Assembly (NCBI GenBank): GCA_002418285.1
Contig: DIDT01000010.1
Span: forward strand, 50,572 to 114,571
Length of the DNA stretch: 64,000 nt
From: Phycisphaerales bacterium UBA5793
Lineage (GTDB): Bacteria > Planctomycetota > Phycisphaerae > Phycisphaerales > UBA5793
Reading direction: 5' to 3'
Translations under genes and position numbers: made by a program
Notes under the pieces: model-generated
Told to the model about the DNA's origin: nothing
The model's input: the letters and a program-made list of their open reading frames with translations, nothing else
Databases searched by the model: none
In this document: piece by piece, positions 1 to 8,918 of the stretch
Layout: each line of letters opens with the position of its first letter
How positions within the stretch are numbered: the first letter of the stretch is position 1

Positions 1-46
1 TGCACCATCGACTGGCGAACTTGAGCCGCAGGCTCGGTCACGTTCT

Positions 47-1393
47 TCAATCCTCACCAGCCCCCCCGATGAGCGGCTCGGTTTGCCGTTCGCGGGCGAC
101 CAGATCATCATACGTCTCTCGCGTTCGGATCACCGTGGCGCGACCCCCGACCACAAGCACTTCCGCGGGAAGCGGATGTGAATTGTAGTGGCTGGCCATG
201 ACCATGCCGTAGGCTCCTGCGGAGAAGACGGCGAGCAGGTCGCCGCGCACCATCGGCGGCAGCAGGCGATCCTTGGCGAGAAAGTCGCTGCTCTCGCAGA
301 TGGGGCCGACGACATCGCACAACTCCAGCCCCGGGAGATTCATCTCCTGCTCGCGCGTCTTGGGCACGTGCATCTTCGACACGCGAGCCGGCCAGACGAA
401 GTGGAATGAGCCGTAGAGGGCGGGCCGAATGAGGGTGTGCATTCCGCCGTCGATGATGACAAAGTGCTTCTGACCCGAGTTCTTGAGGTATTGCACGCGG
501 TTGAGGAGGATGCCGGCGTTGGCGATAATGGTGCGGCCGGGTTCGAGGATGATCTTCAGGCCGCGCGCCACGTGCTCCTTGACCAGCGGCACGATGGCGG
601 AGGCGTAGTCGGCGGCAACAGGTGACTGGGCAGAGGTGTAGTCGGCGCCGAAGCCCCCGCCGAGATTCAGCGCGGTGATCTTGTGGCCTGCGGCGGCGAG
701 TTCGTCGATGAGCGTCAGGGCGCGCTTGACCGCCTCGATATACGGTCCGACGGTGTAGACGGGCGAGCCAATGTGCAGGTGGATCGCTGTGAGACGGCAA
801 TGCTCATTACGGCCATACTTGCGAAAGAAGGCGCGGGCGCGTTCGAGATCGACGCCGAACTTGGTTTCCTTCTTGCCGGTTGTGGTGTAGACGTGGGTCT
901 TGGGATCGACATCGGGATTGACGCGCAGCGTCGCCTCACACGCCACGTGGCGCGACCGCGCGAGGGCGGCGATGTTCTCGAACTCGGCTTCGGATTCAAT
1001 GTTGAAGAGTCGAATGCCGTGGCGCGTGGAGCCTTCCGGGTTGTAGTCAAGCGCTTCGATGATTTCGGCATCGGTCTTGCCCACGCCCGCGTAGACGATG
1101 CGGTTGCCCAGCACCTTGGCGAGGCCGGCGCGGAAGAGTTCTCCACCGCTGACGACGTCCATTCCTGCACCGAGATCGGCAAGCAACTTGAGGATCGACA
1201 GGTTTGAGCAACTCTTGATCGAATAACAGATAAGCGGTGAGACGTCTTTGAACGCCGCTACGAGCTTGCGATAGTGGTCGGTGATGGTCGCGGCACTGTA
1301 GATGTACACGGGCGTGCCCGCGGCTGCGGCGATGTCCTCAACCGCGACATTCTCGCAGAAGAGGCGCCCTTCACGATAGTTGAACTGGTCCAT
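47..1393 (-). CDS. lysA: Diaminopimelate decarboxylase
   Basis: Fold-type III PLP enzyme that decarboxylates meso-diaminopimelate to L-lysine, the last step of lysine synthesis, in the cytoplasm. The 448-residue protein starting MDQFNYREG has the PLP-lysine segment YSIKSCS (Lys about 60), the HLHIGS motif, the glycine-rich phosphate-binding motif LNLGGGFGADY, EPGRTIIANAG, and the substrate/cofactor segment CDVVGPICESSDF followed by GAYGMVMASHYN. Length and motif order fit LysA rather than ornithine/arginine decarboxylase. The frame stays open for 44 codons upstream, but the ATG at 1393 begins the family-like sequence. It lies 50 bp downstream of the large FAD oxidoreductase on the same strand and may be co-transcribed with it. 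Confidence 0.93.
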   Translation of the reverse strand: MDQFNYREGRLFCENVAVEDIAAAAGTPVYIYSAATITDHYRKLVAAFKDVSPLICYSIKSCSNLSILKLLADLGAGMDVVSGGELFRAGLAKVLGNRIVYAGVGKTDAEIIEALDYNPEGSTRHGIRLFNIESEAEFENIAALARSRHVACEATLRVNPDVDPKTHVYTTTGKKETKFGVDLERARAFFRKYGRNEHCRLTAIHLHIGSPVYTVGPYIEAVKRALTLIDELAAAGHKITALNLGGGFGADYTSAQSPVAADYASAIVPLVKEHVARGLKIILEPGRTIIANAGILLNRVQYLKNSGQKHFVIIDGGMHTLIRPALYGSFHFVWPARVSKMHVPKTREQEMNLPGLELCDVVGPICESSDFLAKDRLLPPMVRGDLLAVFSAGAYGMVMASHYNSHPLPAEVLVVGGRATVIRTRETYDDLVARERQTEPLIGGAGED

Positions 1394-1443
1394 GCGAATC
1401 CTTCGGATGAGTGGGCCATCTTGACACCCGGCGTTGGCGGTGA

Positions 1444-4400
1444 TTATTGGCGCAGCGATCGAGCAAGGAATTCGACAGGGTGGATCGCGGTTGCGCCCGT
1501 GCCGTCGTGCACCTGATGGCGGCAACTGGTGCCGGGAGCGAGAATGACGTCCTTGTCACCTCGTTGCCGGAGTGCTGGGAAGAGCGCCAGTTCGCCAATC
1601 TCCATGGAGAGGTCGTAGCGATGGGCGGCGTAACCGAAAGAACCCGCCATGCCGCAGCAGCCGGTCTCGAGGACATGGACGCGCGGGCCGTAGAGGCGTC
1701 GCAACAATGCGGCGGAGGTGTCCACCCCCCAGAGAGCTTTCTGGTGGCAGTGGCCGTGCAGGAGGACTCGGCCAGTGTCGTGATCGGCAGGTTTGGGTGG
1801 CCACTGCGGATGACGCGGGTGGTCATCATGAAACTTCTCCAGGAAGTCCTCGACGAGCCATGCGTATTGCGCGATTGAGTGCGCCTCATGTCTGGGTCCG
1901 GCGGGCAGCCGCAATGACTGCCATTCATCGTGCAGCGTCGCGAGGCAACTGGGTTCGCAAACCAGCACAGCCCGAGCCTGATTGGTTTTGACGAGGGTGG
2001 CCAGACGCGTCGCGGTGGAGGCGACCGTCTTCTGCGCCTGTTCGAGCAGACCGGTTGAGATCATCGCGCGGCCGCAACAGCCGGCATTGGCGACGATGAC
2101 GCGGTAGCCGAAGGCGTCGAGCAGGCGCATGGCGGCGAGGCCGACGTGCGGCTCATTGAAAGAGGTAAAGCAGTCGCCGTACAGAATGACTTTCGGTGCG
2201 TTCGCCTCCGCCGTCGTGCGGAAGTCGATCGCCTGGCGAAAGAGCGAGTGCTCGAAGCGTGGCAGGCTGCGCTGTGGAGCGAGACCGAGCAGCCGATTGG
2301 CCAAGGCGCGAAGCGGTCCGAAGTTGGCTGCCGCGTTCGCGAACTCGGGCATGAGCGAGCCGAGTCGATTCAGTTGATCGACCCGGCCAAGCAGGCGTGC
2401 GGCCAGGGGTGTGTGGCCGGCGGCGCGATATGACTGCGCCAGGTATTCGGCCTTGTACTTGGCGATATCGACGTTGCTCGGACACTCCGTCTTGCATCCT
2501 TTGCAACTGAGGCAGAGGTCGAGGGTGTTCAGTGTGTCAGGTTCGTTCCACTCGGCCATACCGTGCTGACCGAACTGGCCGGAGATGGCCAGGCGCAGGG
2601 CGTTGCCCCGGCCGCGCGTGGAATGGCGCTCGTCGAGCGTGGCCATGTAGGAGGGGCACATGGTGCCGCCCGTCTTCTTGCGGCAGACGCCGGCACCGTT
2701 GCAGAGTTCGACAGCGTGCTCAAAGCCGTCTTCGCGCGAGTAATCGAAGTACGTCTCGGGAAGACGAGGTTCGCCGCACGCATAGTCCGCTCGCTGGATG
2801 CGCGTGGATTCGTGAATCGAGGCGATCGGTCCGGGCGAAACGATATTGCCGGGGTTGAACAGATTGTGCGGATCGAAGATGTGCTTGATCGCGCGAAACG
2901 CGTTCATGAGTTCAGAGCCATAGAAGCGCTCGAGCAGCGGGCCGCGGGCCCGGCCGTCGCCGTGCTCGCCGGACATGACGCCGCCAAGCGATTGCGCGAG
3001 GTCGGCCGTTTCGACTGCGATGGCTTCCATGCGTTTGCGATCATCTTCATCGCGCAGATCGAGCAGCGGTCGCACGTGCAGCACGCCGACTGAGGCATGT
3101 GCGTAGAACGAGGCGATCGTGTGGCGCGACTCGACGATGCGTCGGAATCCGCGCACGAATTCGCTGAGCCGCTCGACGGGGACGGCATTATCCTCGACGA
3201 AGCCGACGGGCTTGCGCCGGCCGGGAATGCCGTGGAGCAGTGGTTCGCCGGCCTTGCGGAGTTTGAGCGCCTGCATGATGGCGGCGCGATCGCCGTAGCA
3301 GGCGAGGGCGGCACCAGAGAAATGCCTCGCCGCCATTTCACGCAGCGAATTGAAGCAGTGCTCTATGTCCTGCCGCCCTTGCTCAGACTGAAACTCAACG
3401 TAGAGCACGGCCTTGAGCGATGGCCGATCCGTCTCGTTCGCCCGCGCGGGCATGGGCATCAGTTGCACATACTGCCGATACTCGGCGTTTTCGCTGGCCA
3501 GATTGAGGATGAGATCATCCAGCAGTTCGACGGCGGAGGGTCTGAGCTCCAGCAACGGGACGACGGCATCGATCGCCTGTTCCAGCGTCGCGAAACCGAG
3601 AACCGCCAGACCAGTCGCCTTTGGAACCGGATGCAGCCAGAGATTGGCAGCCGTAACAAAAGCGAGCGTCCCTTCGGAGCCGCAGATCAGTTTGGAGAGG
3701 TCGACCAATTCGAGTGGATCAACCCCCTGTCGTTGAGCTTCGTCGAGGTCGGCAAGGATCATGTCGAGTGCATAGCCCGCGTTGCGACGCAGCGTCTTCG
3801 GAAAGCGCTGGCGAATGAGCGGCTCGTGGCGGCGCACTACGTCGATGACGCCTTCGGTAAGACGCCGCGCGATGGCGCGATGGCGATCAATTCGCTCCTG
3901 CACGCGCGGAGGGATCTCGAGCCCGTCCCAATTGCTCTTGCCTGCGGCGCCCCGCGCCAGCGAGATTGTCTCGCCGGTGGCGAGGATCACATGCACGGCT
4001 TCGACGTTCTCGACTGTGCGGCCGTACTTGATCGAGCGCGTGCCCGCCGCGTTGTTGCCGATGCAGCCGCCGATGTTGGCCTGGCGGGCGGTGGCGGGAT
4101 CGGGCGCGAAGAAGAGGCCTTCCGGGCGAAGTTCATCGTTGAGATCGTCGATGGTCATTCCCGCATCAACCATGCAGCACTTCGTCGGCTTGTGAATCCA
4201 ACCGAGTTCACGCATGTGTACGGACGTATCGATGACGATCGCGCGGTTGACACACTGTCCGGCCAGACTGGTGCCCCCGCCGCGCGGAAGGATCGGCAAG
4301 CGATGTTCACGCGCGTAATTGACAACGGCTTCGACATCGGCTTCATCGGCCGGGATCACGACGCCGAGCGGTTCGACCTGGTAGATGCTCGCGTCGGTCG

Positions 4401-4524
4401 AGTAGAGCATGCGGTCGTGCCGGCCGAAGCGCACCTCGCCGCGCACGAGTTCGCGCAGCGCTGCTGCGTGCTGCATCATCGTGGCCTGATCGGTCGGGAT
4501 AATGGGGAGCGAAGTGGAGGCCAT
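1444..4524 (-). CDS. FAD-linked oxidase / Fe-S oxidoreductase fusion (GlcD-GlpC type)
   Basis: Large 1026-residue flavin and iron-sulfur oxidoreductase of the family that joins a GlcD/D-lactate-dehydrogenase-type FAD domain to a GlpC-type Fe-S domain. The N-terminal part is a FAD_binding_4 domain (GVVIPADEADVEAVV, then LPRGGGTSLAGQCV and GNNAAGTRSIKYGRT), followed by the FAD-oxidase C-terminal domain with a GEHGDGRARG motif. Two 4Fe-4S clusters are indicated by CNGAGVC...CP near residue 604 and CLSCKGCKTECP near 670. Two CCG motifs (NAGCCGRA and ETGCCGMAGSFGY) close the protein. The likely substrate is a 2-hydroxy acid such as D-lactate or glycolate, with electrons passed to the quinone pool. 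The substrate cannot be assigned from sequence alone. Confidence 0.85.
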   Translation of the reverse strand: MASTSLPIIPTDQATMMQHAAALRELVRGEVRFGRHDRMLYSTDASIYQVEPLGVVIPADEADVEAVVNYAREHRLPILPRGGGTSLAGQCVNRAIVIDTSVHMRELGWIHKPTKCCMVDAGMTIDDLNDELRPEGLFFAPDPATARQANIGGCIGNNAAGTRSIKYGRTVENVEAVHVILATGETISLARGAAGKSNWDGLEIPPRVQERIDRHRAIARRLTEGVIDVVRRHEPLIRQRFPKTLRRNAGYALDMILADLDEAQRQGVDPLELVDLSKLICGSEGTLAFVTAANLWLHPVPKATGLAVLGFATLEQAIDAVVPLLELRPSAVELLDDLILNLASENAEYRQYVQLMPMPARANETDRPSLKAVLYVEFQSEQGRQDIEHCFNSLREMAARHFSGAALACYGDRAAIMQALKLRKAGEPLLHGIPGRRKPVGFVEDNAVPVERLSEFVRGFRRIVESRHTIASFYAHASVGVLHVRPLLDLRDEDDRKRMEAIAVETADLAQSLGGVMSGEHGDGRARGPLLERFYGSELMNAFRAIKHIFDPHNLFNPGNIVSPGPIASIHESTRIQRADYACGEPRLPETYFDYSREDGFEHAVELCNGAGVCRKKTGGTMCPSYMATLDERHSTRGRGNALRLAISGQFGQHGMAEWNEPDTLNTLDLCLSCKGCKTECPSNVDIAKYKAEYLAQSYRAAGHTPLAARLLGRVDQLNRLGSLMPEFANAAANFGPLRALANRLLGLAPQRSLPRFEHSLFRQAIDFRTTAEANAPKVILYGDCFTSFNEPHVGLAAMRLLDAFGYRVIVANAGCCGRAMISTGLLEQAQKTVASTATRLATLVKTNQARAVLVCEPSCLATLHDEWQSLRLPAGPRHEAHSIAQYAWLVEDFLEKFHDDHPRHPQWPPKPADHDTGRVLLHGHCHQKALWGVDTSAALLRRLYGPRVHVLETGCCGMAGSFGYAAHRYDLSMEIGELALFPALRQRGDKDVILAPGTSCRHQVHDGTGATAIHPVEFLARSLRQ

Positions 4525-4568
4525 TGACGCTCATTAAAGCGGACCGGGCTGGTTGAGCCGCACGAGCC

Positions 4569-5879
4569 TCAAAGATCTTCGTCGAGGGCCTTTTTGACGG
4601 CGTTGCGGAGACGTTCGGTGAACGAGTCGCTCGGATCGGTCCCCACCCAGGTCTGCACGACCTTGCCCGCGGGCGAGATGACCACGGTGGTGGGCCAGCT
4701 CGGGGCGTAATAGGTTCCGATGGAGATCCTGCCGCCTTCATCCCGCCAATGGTCGATTTCGATCTCCCGTCCCTTGAGGTAGAGATCCATGTCTTCCACC
4801 GAGTCGCCGCAATCCACCGGCACGATTCGGGCCTTGATCTGTTCGTCATCGATCCACTTGCGCACTTCGAGAAGTGAGTCGAGTATTGGCGCTGTAGCCT
4901 CGGAAGGAATCCACCAGAATGCCAGGACCGTCACTTCGCCTTCACAGTCCTTGAGGCTGATCGTGTTTCCTTCGGGATCGGGGAACATGAAATCCGGCGC
5001 GGGCGTGTTGATCAGATCTGCCGTGACGCGCTCGGCGGTCAGCAGGCCGATGGACTGCACGACTTTGCGATTGTCGGTCTGTATGACGAACTGCTCGACA
5101 GGGAATTGTTCGAGCAGCTCCGGATGCATTTCCGTGGTCACGTTCCACTTGGTGTCCTCGTTGGCAAGATCGCTGATCTGCGACTCGAACCGCACGACGA
5201 GATTGGTCTTTGGATCGATCGTCAATGTGCATGGCGCACCATCGGTGCTCGACTCAATGCGGACCTGCTCAACGTCCCCCCACTTCTCGTCCTTGATGGT
5301 GCGTTGCCCGACGAGCCGGGCATCGAAAGTGAAAAAGAAGAGATTGTCAATCGGGTTCTCTGAGAGGCACAGGCCAAAGTGCGGAAAAGGAAAGATGGAA
5401 TTCTGCATGGTGAAGAGGTCGACGGTCAATGGACCGTTGAAATCCTCGATGAAGAGGCGTTCCGGTTTGGGCGCATATTCGCCGTAGAGCGTGCCGTCGA
5501 TGGCGGTCATTGTGATGTCGTCGAGCACGAGCCGCACACCTTCGCGGCTGATGATCAGAGAGACATCGTGCGACTGCTCGGGATACTCCTGATCCGCGAT
5601 GAACTGCATGGTCACAGTCGCGTTGTCGCGAATGGCCGGCGCCTTGCGATAGGTCTCGACGACCTTGTCGAAGATCGCGCGAGCGCGGTTGACGCCCTCG
5701 ATGCCGCGGTCGAATTCAGGAACGGCCGGCGCCGGCGCGGCACCATTGGATGCCGGTTCCGGTGCCGGCTCCCCTTCCTGCGCCATACAGGGGACGGGGG
5801 GAACTGCGGCCAACAGGCATGCAGCCAGCAAGGCGCTAAAGCGCGCGCGATCAGTTCTGCACCAGTGCAATGCGTTCAT
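4569..5879 (-). CDS. Secreted thioredoxin-fold (TlpA-like) protein lacking the CXXC pair
   Basis: A 436-residue exported protein starting MNALHWCRTD, with a signal peptide ending near CMAQEGE. Residues about 60-285 form a beta-rich domain resembling the DUF2092/LolA-like domains often joined to TlpA domains in planctomycetes. Residues about 291-436 follow the TlpA/ResA thioredoxin pattern: APDFMFPDPEGN, a strand VTVLAFWW, and a cis-proline-like SWPTTVVISPAGKVV. The position of the catalytic WCxxC is occupied by WIPSEA (residues 323-328), so thiol-disulfide chemistry is not expected at the usual site. Start chosen at the ATG that gives a proper signal peptide; an in-frame start 15 codons upstream lacks one. 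It lies 41 bp downstream of the epimerase gene. Confidence 0.72.
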   Translation of the reverse strand: MNALHWCRTDRARFSALLAACLLAAVPPVPCMAQEGEPAPEPASNGAAPAPAVPEFDRGIEGVNRARAIFDKVVETYRKAPAIRDNATVTMQFIADQEYPEQSHDVSLIISREGVRLVLDDITMTAIDGTLYGEYAPKPERLFIEDFNGPLTVDLFTMQNSIFPFPHFGLCLSENPIDNLFFFTFDARLVGQRTIKDEKWGDVEQVRIESSTDGAPCTLTIDPKTNLVVRFESQISDLANEDTKWNVTTEMHPELLEQFPVEQFVIQTDNRKVVQSIGLLTAERVTADLINTPAPDFMFPDPEGNTISLKDCEGEVTVLAFWWIPSEATAPILDSLLEVRKWIDDEQIKARIVPVDCGDSVEDMDLYLKGREIEIDHWRDEGGRISIGTYYAPSWPTTVVISPAGKVVQTWVGTDPSDSFTERLRNAVKKALDEDL

Positions 5880-5920
5880 GATTGAGGATTGTACACAGAA
5901 CGGGTACCCGCACGGCGGGA

Positions 5921-6934
5921 TCATCGCAGAATCGAGCGGTACCAGTCGAGTGTTGCTTCCAGCCCGTCGGGCACCGGCATTTCAGGCTCGTACCCAAGCC
6001 AGCGGCGGGCGAGCGAGATGTCCGCCTGACTGTGGAGGACATCACCGGCCCGGGGCGGCTTGAACTCCGGCGGAGCATCGACACCGGTGATCTCAGCCAT
6101 GAGTTGAGCAAGTTCAAGGACCGTCACGCGATCACCTCTGGCAATGTTCATCACTCCGCCACGCAGCAAGGGTTGTTCGTGGGGGCCGGCGTCGCGGCCG
6201 TGTACAGCTCCGGCCCGAAAATTCGCCTGAACGACATCGGAGACGAAGGTGAAGTCGCGCGAAGCCATCCCGTCGCCGAAGATCGTGGGCCGGCGCCCCT
6301 TGAGCAGCGCATTGGCGAACGCGGCAACGACCGCGGCGTATGCGGAATCGGCCCGCTGGCCAGGGCCAAAGATATTGAAGTAGCGGAGACAGACGGTACT
6401 CAGGCCGTAGCACAGGGCCCAGACGCGCATGAGATGCTCGCCGGTCAGTTTCTCCTGTGCGTAAGGGCTGAGTGGATCGGGCGGTTGATTCTCGACCTTG
6501 GGCAGGACAGGTTGATCGCCATAGACACTGCTTGATGAAGCAAAGACCACTCGCCTGACACCGCACTTGACCGCCGTCTCAAGCACCTGTTGGGTGCCAG
6601 TCACGTTCACATCGAGGTATCTGCGAGGCTGCTCGATGCTGGCGGGAACGGAGGCAAGCGCGGCTTCGTGGAAGATGAGGGCGGCACCTGTGCAACACTG
6701 CTCCAGAGCGTCGCGGTCGAGAATCGAGGCCCGAACGAAGCGGAGGGAAGTGGCAGAGTTGAGCAAGTCGGCGAGATTCTGCTCCGAGCCGCCCGAGAGA
6801 TCATCAATGACGGTGACCCTGGCGCCGAGACTGATGAGCCCGTGGGTGAGGTGCGAGCCGATGAAACCCGCGCCACCGGTGACAACGACGGGCAGGTCTC
6901 GATAATGTGCGGCAAGATCCACTTGGGCGGGCAT
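5921..6934 (-). CDS. NAD-dependent nucleotide-sugar epimerase/dehydratase (extended SDR)
   Basis: A 337-residue extended short-chain dehydrogenase of the GalE/WbpP type, acting on a nucleotide-activated sugar in the cytoplasm. The NAD-binding glycine motif VVTGGAGFIGSHL lies near residues 16-28. A catalytic serine patch (ASSSSVYG) is followed by the catalytic YAQEK (YxxxK) motif. The C-terminal substrate-binding part ends in WLGYEPEMPVPDGLEATLDWYR, typical of UDP-sugar 4-epimerases. Likely product classes are UDP-galactose, UDP-GalNAc or UDP-galacturonate for surface glycans or flagellin glycosylation. Its position just after the flagellin terminator may be coincidental. Exact substrate is not decidable here. 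Confidence 0.85.
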   Translation of the reverse strand: MPAQVDLAAHYRDLPVVVTGGAGFIGSHLTHGLISLGARVTVIDDLSGGSEQNLADLLNSATSLRFVRASILDRDALEQCCTGAALIFHEAALASVPASIEQPRRYLDVNVTGTQQVLETAVKCGVRRVVFASSSSVYGDQPVLPKVENQPPDPLSPYAQEKLTGEHLMRVWALCYGLSTVCLRYFNIFGPGQRADSAYAAVVAAFANALLKGRRPTIFGDGMASRDFTFVSDVVQANFRAGAVHGRDAGPHEQPLLRGGVMNIARGDRVTVLELAQLMAEITGVDAPPEFKPPRAGDVLHSQADISLARRWLGYEPEMPVPDGLEATLDWYRSILR

Positions 6935-6992
6935 GACGGCTCGATTGTATCGTCCCGAGCAGCGCGACGAACGAAGTCAAGGTCCAATGAAC

Positions 6993-7022
6993 AAGCGCGG
7001 CGGCCTTTCGGCCGCCGCGCTT
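6993..7022 (-). terminator. Strong hairpin terminator downstream of flagellin 1
   Basis: Perfect 13-bp inverted repeat (AAGCGCGGCGGCC / GGCCGCCGCGCTT) with a 4-nt loop, 34 bp past the flagellin 1 stop codon. The minus-strand RNA has only a short U-rich tail. It separates the flagellin gene from the downstream epimerase. Confidence 0.75.
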
Positions 7023-7056
7023 TGAGTCACGAAGGGAGGATCCGTTTCAGGAGTCC

Positions 7057-8526
7057 TTAGCCGAGGAGAGCCAGGACGCTCTGCGGCTGCTGGTTCGACA
7101 GTGACAACACCGTGGTTGCCGCCTGCACGAGGATCTGAGACCTCGTCAGACCGGCTGTTTCCTTGGCGAAGTCCGTGTCGCGGATCTGGCTTTCGGCAGC
7201 CGCGGTGTTCTCAAACGTGATGCCGAGCGAGCGGACTGCCGCACCGACGACATTGGTCTGGAACGCGCCGAGGCGACCGCGAAGACCCGACACCTGCTTG
7301 ATGGCGTTGCTGATGATCGTCTGGGCGTTGTCAATGTCGCCCGTCTGAACATTGGCGGAACCACCGGACTTGAGGGCGGACAGGAAGCCGTCTGCACTCG
7401 TGCCGAGGTTGCCGCTGGAAACCGACTGGATGCCCAGCGTGGCCTTGCCTGCGAGGTTGACCGTCGGGTTGAGGCTGAAGGTCGCACCGCCACCGGTGAT
7501 GTAGAACGAAGTCGTTCCGTTGGTGGTGTTGAGAGCGCTGTTGCCGTCGATGTTCACTGAGACATCGAAGCCTTCACTGCTCACTCTCGCCGACAGGCCG
7601 TTCGTAGTGGCCTGGATACCGTTGATCAGGAGTGTCGCATCGCGACCCGTGTCGGTGACATCGTTGTCTCCGGTACCTCCCGTATCGACGTCGAAGATGA
7701 GGTTCGAGGTGCTTCCGGTGAGTTCCTTGACCCGGATGAACGAGTCGGTGCCGAAGCCGGACGACCGGAATTCGATGCGAGCGGTGGTCGTGGCGTTCTG
7801 GGCGGCCGAAACGCCGGTGACGTCCTTGAACTGGTTGATCGCGGTAATGATGCTGGCTTGAGTGGCTCCGCTGGCGACCGTGATCTGCTGGGTGCCCTTG
7901 TTGCCGGTGATCTCGATGGTGTAGGAACCGCCGCTGCCATCAAAGGTCGCGCCGGTGGAGAGATACACCTCAGCGGTCTGGGCCGACGTGATCGTGTCAA
8001 CGGTCACATTGAGGTACGCATTCGCCGTGGAGGGCAGCTTGGCCGAATTGACGGTGACATCGGTCAGCAGCGTGCTGGAAACGGCGGAAGTCGTGTAGTC
8101 GAAGTTGCCGTTGAGCAGCTTGCTGCCCTGGAAGGAGGTCGCGTTGGAGATGCGATCGATCGTGGAAATGATCGAATCGATCTGCTGCTGGTTGGCGTCC
8201 TTTTCCTCCTGACTCAGACCGGCATCATTGGCTGACTGGCCGACCAGACCCTGGAGTTCCTGAAGCAGGTTGCTGACTTCCTGCAGACCACCTTCAGCGA
8301 CGTTGACGACCTGCTCAGCCCGCTGGCCGTTGCCGATGGCGGCTGTAATGGCCTTCATTTCGGCGCGGAGATTCTCAGACGCGATGAGACCGGCGGGATC
8401 GTCACCGCCGCGGTTGATTCTGAGACCCGTGCTCAACCGTTCGAGGCTTGTGTTCAGCGATCGGTTTTGCAAACCGAGAGTACGCTGTCCGATCAGAGAC
8501 GGAATATTCGTGTTGATGCGACTCAT
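7057..8526 (-). CDS. fliC: Flagellin 1
   Basis: Flagellar filament subunit, 489 residues. The N-terminal D0/D1 helix is canonical: MSRINTNIPSLIGQRTL, then LSTGLRINRGGDDPAGLIASE and NGQRAEQVVNVAEGGLQEVS. The C-terminal helix is also canonical (LGAFQTNVVGAAVRSL, ESQIRDTDFAKETAGLTRSQ, ending LALLG). The surface-exposed middle contains a flagellin-IN-like segment around GASQASI/ITAINQFKDVTGVSA-type sequence and the block GRDATLLINGI...FYITGGGATFSL, which I associate with planctomycete flagellins. It is the last gene of the flagellar block and is followed by a strong hairpin. A good Shine-Dalgarno GGAGGAT precedes the ATG. It is the same length as flagellin 2 but clearly diverged in sequence. Confidence 0.96.
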   Translation of the reverse strand: MSRINTNIPSLIGQRTLGLQNRSLNTSLERLSTGLRINRGGDDPAGLIASENLRAEMKAITAAIGNGQRAEQVVNVAEGGLQEVSNLLQELQGLVGQSANDAGLSQEEKDANQQQIDSIISTIDRISNATSFQGSKLLNGNFDYTTSAVSSTLLTDVTVNSAKLPSTANAYLNVTVDTITSAQTAEVYLSTGATFDGSGGSYTIEITGNKGTQQITVASGATQASIITAINQFKDVTGVSAAQNATTTARIEFRSSGFGTDSFIRVKELTGSTSNLIFDVDTGGTGDNDVTDTGRDATLLINGIQATTNGLSARVSSEGFDVSVNIDGNSALNTTNGTTSFYITGGGATFSLNPTVNLAGKATLGIQSVSSGNLGTSADGFLSALKSGGSANVQTGDIDNAQTIISNAIKQVSGLRGRLGAFQTNVVGAAVRSLGITFENTAAAESQIRDTDFAKETAGLTRSQILVQAATTVLSLSNQQPQSVLALLG

Positions 8527-8540
8527 GCCATCCTCCGTGA
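8527..8540 (-). promoter_or_regulatory. Flagellin 1 ribosome-binding site with overlapping CsrA-like GGA core
   Basis: The minus-strand sequence just before the ATG reads CACGGAGGATGGC. It contains a strong Shine-Dalgarno GGAGGA (8531-8536) within a CsrA-type GGA context. CsrA is known to repress flagellin translation at such sites in other bacteria. Binding here is inferred. Confidence 0.5.
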
Positions 8541-8668
8541 CTGGAAGTTTGCCCTTCGTGGGGCGACCTGTTGTTGGCCTCTAATCGACCTCGCTCCTTC
8601 GAGACCGGTCAGATGCGCTGGTCGCTTTGCGTTCCCAATGAACGCCCATCCATTACGACCACGCATTG

Positions 8669-8695
8669 ATATCGTCCGCGATACTGCCCAAGTTA
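8669..8695 (-). promoter_or_regulatory. Candidate sigma-28-type flagellin promoter
   Basis: On the minus strand TAACTTGG (8688-8695), an 11-nt spacer and GACGATAT (8669-8676) partly match the sigma-28 pattern TAAAGTTT-N11-GCCGATAA. It lies about 140 bp upstream of the flagellin 1 ATG. The match is imperfect in the -35 half and no such site was found before flagellin 2. Confidence 0.3.
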
Positions 8696-8705
8696 AGCCG
8701 GCTTA
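8694..8705. repeat. 12-bp perfect palindrome upstream of flagellin 1
   Basis: TAAGCCGGCTTA is a perfect palindrome overlapping the outer edge of the candidate sigma-28 -35 element. It is a possible operator half-site pair. No second copy was noticed in the window. Confidence 0.35.
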
Positions 8706-8773
8706 CTCGGAACATCGATTTCCTGTCACTTTCCGGCTGGTCAGACAACTCGCGAAGACCCACCAAAACGAAT

Positions 8774-8801
8774 GGCGGCTCCCGCATTATCGGGAGCCGC
8801 C
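8774..8801 (-). terminator. Second hairpin terminator downstream of flagellin 2
   Basis: Perfect 11-bp inverted repeat (GGCGGCTCCCG / CGGGAGCCGCC) with a 6-nt loop, followed on the minus strand by ATTCGTTTTGG. It backs up the hairpin at 8862-8890. Confidence 0.7.
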
Positions 8802-8861
8802 AGGGGAGTTACGTGAGTGCAGGGTTATTGGTCAGATTACCCGGACCTTCCCCAAAACGCG

Positions 8862-8890
8862 GGCGGGCCCGGATTGGCTCGGGGCCCGCC
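8862..8890 (-). terminator. First hairpin terminator downstream of flagellin 2
   Basis: 9-bp inverted repeat GGCGGGCCC / GGGCCCGCC with an 11-nt loop, 28 bp past the flagellin 2 stop and followed on the minus strand by CGCGTTTTGGG. With the next hairpin it forms a tandem terminator that would give flagellin 2 its own transcript end. Confidence 0.65.
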
Positions 8891-8918
8891 AGCACCTCCA
8901 CCTTCAATAGGTTTGCTC

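Larger units (their letters stand above)
8527..8918 (-). other. 392-bp spacer between the two flagellin genes
   Basis: Non-coding stretch holding the leader and presumed promoter of flagellin 1 on its left side and two terminator-like hairpins for flagellin 2 on its right side. No convincing small open frame was seen. Confidence 0.7.

Noticed and set aside
22..36. Short hairpin after lysA as terminator
   Set aside because: Only a 5-bp stem with a 3-nt loop and no T-run; too weak to call.
3097..4527. Long plus-strand frame (about 475 codons) opposite the FAD oxidoreductase
   Set aside because: Antisense shadow of a gene with clear FAD and Fe-S motifs.
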